Shown in pieces: positions 60,994 to 64,000 of a DNA stretch of 64,000 bases (positions are counted from its first letter, which is position 1; each line of letters opens with the position of its first letter). Where the stretch lies: the NCBI RefSeq assembly GCF_021916785.1, contig NZ_JAKCFC010000007.1:62001-126000 (forward strand), in the 5' to 3' direction. The notes beneath the pieces were generated by a model, which ran no database searches, was not told the origin of the DNA, and was given only the letters and a program-made list of their open reading frames with translations. The DNA is from Mycolicibacterium lacusdiani. GTDB lineage: Bacteria > Actinomycetota > Actinomycetes > Mycobacteriales > Mycobacteriaceae. A program made the position numbers and the translations under genes.

Positions 60994-63900
60994 CTACGAC
61001 CTCTTCTCGTCCCTGCGTCCCGCCTGAATGCGGTTGAGCGCCTCGCTCATGTGCGCTCCGACCTTCGCAATGTACGGCTCGTCGATGGCCTGGATGTGCT
61101 CGCCCCCGATCGGCACGATCTCGAGGTCCGACGCGAACTCGCCCCAGCCGCCGTCGGGCTTGCGGGTGGCGTACGCGGGCTCGAACGTGATCGCGTCGTC
61201 GTGGTAGCGGTCGGCCATGTAGAGCACTACGTGGCCGTCGTACGGCTGGATGTCCACGGTGTCGAGCGCGCGGTTGTCGAGGTACGACGTCCGCTGGTGC
61301 TCGATGATGCCGCCCGGGATCTGCACGCCGGCCTGGCTGACGATGTCGAGCACGTACTGCACCTGCTCGCCGTCGTCGAGCTTCTCGAGTTCCTCGTAGG
61401 GGATCTCGGGGATCTCCACGTTGAACGTCTTCTCGGCGAAGCGAGCGTAGCGGTCCCAGCGCTTGCGGGTCTCCTCCTTGGTGTGCAGGATCGGCTCACC
61501 CGGGCGCACGCAGTCGATGAGGCCGACGAACGGGACGTCGGCACCCGCCTGCTTGAGCCCGATCGCGCAGGCATAGGCCAGCGCACCGCCGAGCGACCAG
61601 CCGGCGAGCACGAACGGCTTGTCGCCGTTGATCTCGAGCAGCTTCGGCACGTAGATCGCCGCGCGCTCCTCGATCGACCCCTCGACGCGCTCCAGGCCGA
61701 TCATCGGGGTGGCTCCGGGCAGCCGCTTGAGCAGCGGCTCGTACACCACCGTCGAACCGCCCGCGGCGTGGAACACGTACACGGGCACGTCGTCGTCGGC
61801 GTCCGACTTGCGGATGGTGCGCACGAAGCCGTCGAGTTCACCGGCCTCGAGGTATTCGCGCACCGTGGTGGCGAGTTCCTCGATGGTCTGCGCCTTGCGG
61901 ACGTCGTCGGCGGTGATCGTGCCCTCGGCGCGTTCGGTCAGGCGCTGCGCCATCTTCTCGGCCGCCGCGTCGTCGAGTGCGGGCAGCGAGTTGAAGATGC
62001 CGCCAGGCGACTTGCCCGTGACGATGGCCCACGTCGCGAACGCCACCCGCTCGGCCGCATCGCGTGGCGGCACGTCGGAGTTCAGCGCCGCGGCGACGGC
62101 CTGCTGGTTCAGCACGCCCGCCGCCGCAGCGGCAGCGGACTGAGCCGGCTTGGCGGGACCCGACGGGTTCGTCGGCGGCGCAGGCACTGTCGGGCCGGAC
62201 GGGTTCGTCGGCGGCGGAGGGGGCGGGACCAGCGCGGCGTCGGTCGCGATGGCGTCCGGCGTGATCTCCTGCACGGCCGCGTGCTCCGTGGCTATCGGAT
62301 GACCCGCCTCGGCCAGCTTGGCCTCCAGCTCGGCGACCGTGGACGCGCCACCCAGCAGCTCGGACTGCGCCGCGGCGATCTCCTCGGCCGTCTTGCCCTT
62401 CTGGTCCTCGGCGATCTGGTCGACCTCGTCGCGGTGCTCGATCGCGTACTGGATCAGCTTCTCCACGGCATACAGGTTGGCGTCGCGGACCGCGGTCAGC
62501 TGGATCGGCGGCAGGTCGAAGTCGTACTCGACCCGGTTCTTGATACGCACGGCCATCAGCGAGTCGAGGCCCAGCTCGATCAGGGGCACCTCCCACGGCA
62601 GGTCCTCGGGCTCGTAGCCCATGGCGCTGCCGACGATGGTGCCCAGGCGTTCGCCGATGGTCTCACCGGACTCGGGCGACCACTTCTTGAAGCCCGCGGC
62701 CAGCCCCGCACCCGCAGCGAGGTTGTCCTGCAGGATCGCGGCGTCGTCCTCCTCGGGCTCGGCAGGCGCCTGCGCCCCCGCGGAATCCGTTGCGACGGAA
62801 CCGAGGTCGACCTTCGCCCCGGCGCCGACGGCCGCCGGCAGCGCACTCGCCGCACCGCCGCGGGACACGATGGCGTCGTACACCAGCGTGAAGGACTCGT
62901 CGATGCGAGCGTGCACCTGGATCGTCGCGCCACCGGGATGCCGCGACAGCGTCGTCACCAGCTTCGCACCCTCGGCCGGGACCGCGCGCTGCTCGAACGC
63001 CGTCAGCTGCGCGTCCGAAAGGACCTGCGTGGCAGCAGCCTTCACCAGTGCTGCCAGCGCAGCGGCGTCGACCGCGCCTCGCGCCTGGTACTCCCACACG
63101 TGCCTGCCGTCCGGGGTCGCGACGTGGTTGCCGGGGATCACCGCGGAGCTGTCACCGGTGAAGTGGGCGTCGAGCCAGTGCGGCTTGCGCTTGAACCGAG
63201 TCGGCGGGATATGGGCGAACTCAGTGCCCTTGCCCGACGTTCGAGGGAACAAGGTGCGGAAGTCGAGGTCGTGGCCGTAGACGAACAGGTTGGCCATGGC
63301 AGAGGTCATCGAGTCGACCTCGTCCTGCTTGCGGGCCAGCGTGGGGATCAGCTGACCGTCGTGCAGTCCGGCACTGGCCGTCGTCAGCCCAACCTGCATG
63401 AGCGCCACCGGATTCGGGGCCAGCTCCAGGAACGTGGTGTGCCCGTTGTCGACGGCGTTGCGGATGCCGTGCGTGAAGTACACGCTGTGCCGCAACCCCT
63501 TCTTCCAGTACTCGACGTCGTGGATCGGGTCGGCGCCGGCACGAACCAGGCTGCCCTCGTGGACGGTCGAGTAGTACGCGACGTCCAGCGGGCGGGGCTC
63601 GATGCCCTGGATCTCGGCAGCCAGCTCCCCGAGCAGGGGATCCATCTGCTGGGTGTGGCTGGCGCCCTTGGTCTGGAACTTGCGGGCGAACTTCCCCTCC
63701 GACTCGGCGCGGGCGATGATCGCGTCGACCTGCTCGGGCGGGCCGCCGATCACCGTCTGCGTGGGTGCGGCGTAGACGCACACCTCGAGGTCCGGGAAGT
63801 CGGAGAAGACTCCTCTGATCTCCTCGGCCGAGTACTCGACCAGTGCCATCAGGCGGATGTACTCGCCGAACAGCATCGCCTCGCCCTCACCCATGAGGTG

Positions 63901-64000
63901 CGCGCGCGAGCAGATGGTCCGAGTGGCGTCTTCGAGCGACAGTCCACCCGAGAAGTAGGCGGCCGCGGCCTCGCCGAGCGACTGACCAACCAGTGCACCG
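60994..64000 (-). CDS. pks13: Polyketide synthase Pks13, 3' part (AT-ACP-TE)
   Basis: The frame is open through the right edge, so the N-terminal ACP and ketosynthase domains are outside the window. Visible in order: acyltransferase with GQSLGE active site at the extreme edge (about 63980), an Ala-rich linker, ACP with LGLDSLMAV (phosphopantetheine Ser at codon 62560-62562), a Pro-rich linker with PPPPPTNPSGP, and a thioesterase with GWSLGG (Ser codon 61594-61596). Pks13 performs the final Claisen condensation of mycolic acid synthesis and the TE transfers the product to trehalose. Confidence 0.95.
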   Translation of the reverse strand, partial: GALVGQSLGEAAAAYFSGGLSLEDATRTICSRAHLMGEGEAMLFGEYIRLMALVEYSAEEIRGVFSDFPDLEVCVYAAPTQTVIGGPPEQVDAIIARAESEGKFARKFQTKGASHTQQMDPLLGELAAEIQGIEPRPLDVAYYSTVHEGSLVRAGADPIHDVEYWKKGLRHSVYFTHGIRNAVDNGHTTFLELAPNPVALMQVGLTTASAGLHDGQLIPTLARKQDEVDSMTSAMANLFVYGHDLDFRTLFPRTSGKGTEFAHIPPTRFKRKPHWLDAHFTGDSSAVIPGNHVATPDGRHVWEYQARGAVDAAALAALVKAAATQVLSDAQLTAFEQRAVPAEGAKLVTTLSRHPGGATIQVHARIDESFTLVYDAIVSRGGAASALPAAVGAGAKVDLGSVATDSAGAQAPAEPEEDDAAILQDNLAAGAGLAAGFKKWSPESGETIGERLGTIVGSAMGYEPEDLPWEVPLIELGLDSLMAVRIKNRVEYDFDLPPIQLTAVRDANLYAVEKLIQYAIEHRDEVDQIAEDQKGKTAEEIAAAQSELLGGASTVAELEAKLAEAGHPIATEHAAVQEITPDAIATDAALVPPPPPPTNPSGPTVPAPPTNPSGPAKPAQSAAAAAAGVLNQQAVAAALNSDVPPRDAAERVAFATWAIVTGKSPGGIFNSLPALDDAAAEKMAQRLTERAEGTITADDVRKAQTIEELATTVREYLEAGELDGFVRTIRKSDADDDVPVYVFHAAGGSTVVYEPLLKRLPGATPMIGLERVEGSIEERAAIYVPKLLEINGDKPFVLAGWSLGGALAYACAIGLKQAGADVPFVGLIDCVRPGEPILHTKEETRKRWDRYARFAEKTFNVEIPEIPYEELEKLDDGEQVQYVLDIVSQAGVQIPGGIIEHQRTSYLDNRALDTVDIQPYDGHVVLYMADRYHDDAITFEPAYATRKPDGGWGEFASDLEIVPIGGEHIQAIDEPYIAKVGAHMSEALNRIQAGRRDEKRS

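Noticed and set aside
1..64000. CRISPR arrays, insertion sequences, integrase/att sites
   Set aside because: No regularly spaced repeats and no transposase or integrase-like protein were seen on either strand.

Overview
The window is high-GC actinobacterial chromosome from a mycobacterium, most likely a rapid grower of the Mycolicibacterium type. The evidence is the arabinogalactan/mycolate locus (wzt-glfT1-wzm, gtrA, dprE1, dprE2, aftA, embC-embA-embB, accD4, pks13), bpa ending in GQYL, a DUF222/HNH '13E12' gene, many GTG starts and many TANNNT boxes 6-8 nt before start codons (leaderless promoters). The order follows the M. tuberculosis Rv3752c-Rv3800c neighbourhood (gene names recalled, not searched) but with different inserts.

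Layout: 1-2.6 kb, end of a low-complexity protein, a tRNA-Ser, tadA and its partner. 2.7-7.8 kb, tyrA, then a proX-proV-proW-proZ osmoprotectant importer with a glycolipid-binding-like gene at its end. 7.9-11.8 kb, small enzymes (LapA-like, transglutaminase-like, phosphotransferase, histidine phosphatase, SDR). 11.8-18.1 kb, accessory: alkylsulfatase, an HNH gene whose start codon lies inside a perfect mycobacterial SOS box, two tandem paralogous NAD(P) dehydrogenases (one with a one-base frameshift), a divergent HxlR regulator with a clear operator palindrome, MmcQ/YjbR and a phosphoesterase. 18.2-23.5 kb, a membrane GGDEF-EAL protein, an NTF2-like protein, a secreted metallopeptidase-like protein, tRNA-Arg and tRNA-Ser. 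23.6-32.6 kb, hisC2, GXWXG/DUF4334, a lipoprotein, echA21, a tight four-gene operon (LLM oxidoreductase, sulfotransferase, TIM-barrel, unknown), a type III PKS plus ICMT-like methyltransferase pair, tRNA-Ser. 32.6-35.3 kb, divergent MarR/quinone oxidoreductase and a lysine-less cysteine-desulfurase homologue.

35.5-64 kb is cell-wall biogenesis: a GT-C-like membrane protein, bpa, galactan synthesis and export, an insert (AhpD-like, STAS, MocR), then GtrA, decaprenylphosphoryl-arabinose synthesis (DprE1/DprE2), arabinan priming (AftA) and the three Emb arabinosyltransferases. DUF4331 and metallo-beta-lactamase-fold genes separate embB from accD4 and the 3' part of pks13, which runs off the right edge. 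Together these genes build the galactan, export it, make the arabinose donor, build arabinan and make the mycolic acids that are attached to it.

No CRISPR array, insertion sequence, rRNA or origin was seen, and no gene-free gap exceeds 300 bp.
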